DNA from: Rhodoplanes sp.
Lineage (GTDB): Bacteria > Pseudomonadota > Alphaproteobacteria > Rhizobiales > Xanthobacteraceae
NCBI RefSeq assembly: GCF_013377085.1
Contig: NZ_JACAAX010000039.1
Span: 1-62,689 of the forward strand
DNA: 62,689 nucleotides
Direction of reading: 5' to 3'
Numbering within the stretch: the first letter of the stretch is position 1; each line of letters opens with the position of its first letter. The notes below the pieces were generated by a model, which had not been told where the DNA came from, did not search any database, and saw only the letters and a list, made by a program, of their open reading frames with translations. Below are positions 61,895 through 62,689 of this stretch, piece after piece. A program made the translations under genes and the position numbers.

Positions 61895-62512
61895 ATGCTG
61901 CAAGGATCAAACCCGCGCCCCGACGATCGCGGACGCCGTGCCGGGGCACGCGCCCCGCGGGCGGATCAGCAGTGGGCGACATGGATGAAGGCCGCATTGG
62001 CCGGCGACGCCCTCGCCTATCGTTCGTTTCTCGCCGCCGTGACCCCGACGCTGCGCTCGATGGTTCGTCACGACTGTCAGGGCTTCGGCGCCCGCGTCTG
62101 CGATGTCGAGGACATCGTCCAGGACGTGCTGCTCACCATCCATCTCAAGGGCGGCACCTGGGACCAGTCGCGTCCGCTCGGGCCGTGGCTCTCGACCATC
62201 GTCCGCAACAAGCTGATCGACACGCTGCGCCGGCGCGGCCGCCACGTCATCATTCCGCTGGAGGACGTGATGGAGAGACTGCCGGCACCGGAAGAAACGG
62301 AATGCCTGCCGGCCTACGATGTCGGGCGCCTGATCGGCCGGCTGCGCGACTCCCAACGGGAAATCGTTCGCGCGGTGACGATTGACGGCTCCAGCGTGCG
62401 GGAGACCGCGCAACGGCTGAACATGACGGAAGGGGCCGTTCGCGTCGCGCTGCACCGGGCCCTGCGGGTCCTGGCCATGGCCTGCGCGGAAACGCGGGAA
62501 TCCGGGGCCTGA
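61895..62512 (+). CDS. ECF-type RNA polymerase sigma factor
   Basis: 205 aa from ATG 61895; starts at 61790 or the internal Met of WMKAALAGD are alternatives. Region 2 (about 35-100) shows CDVEDIVQDVLLTIHLK and PLGPWLSTIVRNKLIDTLRR. Region 4 (about 140-195) shows LRDSQREIVRAVTIDGSSVRETAQ with a GAVRVALHRAL recognition helix. It redirects polymerase to stress promoters. An anti-sigma gene usually follows but is not seen in the remaining 170 bp of this strand. Confidence 0.87.
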   Translation: MLQGSNPRPDDRGRRAGARAPRADQQWATWMKAALAGDALAYRSFLAAVTPTLRSMVRHDCQGFGARVCDVEDIVQDVLLTIHLKGGTWDQSRPLGPWLSTIVRNKLIDTLRRRGRHVIIPLEDVMERLPAPEETECLPAYDVGRLIGRLRDSQREIVRAVTIDGSSVRETAQRLNMTEGAVRVALHRALRVLAMACAETRESGA

Positions 62513-62624
62513 CCAGGCGGCTCGCGCCGCGCGGCGATCGGCGCCGGCCTCGTGCACAAGGCGGCGCGGACGTCGCGGCGCGCGCCCCGGCCGGAGCCGA
62601 GACGCAGGCCGGACCGTCGCCGCC

Positions 62625-62689
62625 TCACCATTTTCCGGCGATCGGCAGCTCCTCGGCCGGGAACAGGGTGATCAGCCGGCAGCCCTTGT
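62625..62689 (-). CDS. C-terminal end of an unidentified minus-strand gene (cut by window edge)
   Basis: The last 21 codons before a TGA at 62627-62625 read KGCRLITLFPAEELPIAGKW, which looks like protein rather than noise. Too short to name; the gene is convergent with the sigma factor. Confidence 0.4.
   Translation of the reverse strand, partial: KGCRLITLFPAEELPIAGKW

Overview
The window is a GC-rich chromosomal segment from an alphaproteobacterium, most likely a member of the Hyphomicrobiales (the Bradyrhizobium/Rhodopseudomonas/Rhodoplanes side). The reasons are the gene orders rnd-lptC-lptA, hemC-hemD-mic60-hemY and tsaD-gpsA-EVE, the hem-linked mitofilin homologue, and dispersed palindromic repeats whose translation gives the familiar 'RGLDPRIH' peptide. 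There is no prophage, conjugation module or CRISPR array. Genus assignment is inference.

Layout. 1-3142: LPS transport genes (lptA, cut by the window edge, and lptC), an RNase D-type exonuclease and an RlpA-like protein. 3164-5179: a TetR repressor divergent from an MFS pump, with two near-identical operator palindromes between them. 5124-18504: a LysR regulator divergent from a long catabolic cluster: FAH-family enzyme, DRE-TIM condensing enzyme/lyase, SDR, three crotonases, an MHS-type importer, 3-hydroxyacyl-CoA dehydrogenase, a Tat-signal FMN 2-hydroxyacid dehydrogenase and a glutaconyl-CoA decarboxylase alpha-like carboxyltransferase. Together they look like import plus beta-oxidation-style breakdown of an unidentified branched or dicarboxylic acid. 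18829-23054: an unknown membrane protein with Arg/Ser/Pro repeats, then an opposing TerY-type triad (VWA protein, PP2C phosphatase, kinase). 23100-25470: an accessory islet beside tRNA-Leu(CAG), bounded by direct repeats that include the tRNA 3' end. It holds short repeats, an IS remnant and one unknown gene.

25766-30093: NDUFA9-like SDR, L-lactate dehydrogenase, a RAYT transposase inside perfect 39-bp inverted repeats, a GNAT enzyme, a small membrane protein and an EVE-domain protein. 30254-37295: housekeeping genes gpsA, tsaD, hemC, hemD, mic60 and hemY. 37306-40944: envelope glycosylation/lipid-carrier genes (GT-C enzyme, DUF2304, GT2, EamA-like protein, methyltransferase). 41142-44388: two tandem Uma2 proteins and typA. 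44527-47176: a compact operon of a diverged Lgt-like protein, a multi-cluster radical SAM enzyme resembling the tetraether synthase family and two small membrane proteins. This is a strong candidate for an undescribed lipid-modifying system. 47307-55511: three substrate-binding proteins without any permease (TAXI, UgpB-like, DctP) next to a histidine kinase and a REC-DUF3369-kinase, suggesting ligand sensing rather than uptake. 55727-62689: GT-C-like membrane protein, GST, M50-CBS protease, pterin dehydratase, DUF1232 protein, IalB-like protein, a small secreted protein, an ECF sigma factor and the last codons of an unidentified minus-strand gene.

Coordinates and motifs were read directly from the sequence. 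Family assignments come from recognised motifs, not from database searches. Pathway proposals are inference and are marked as such.
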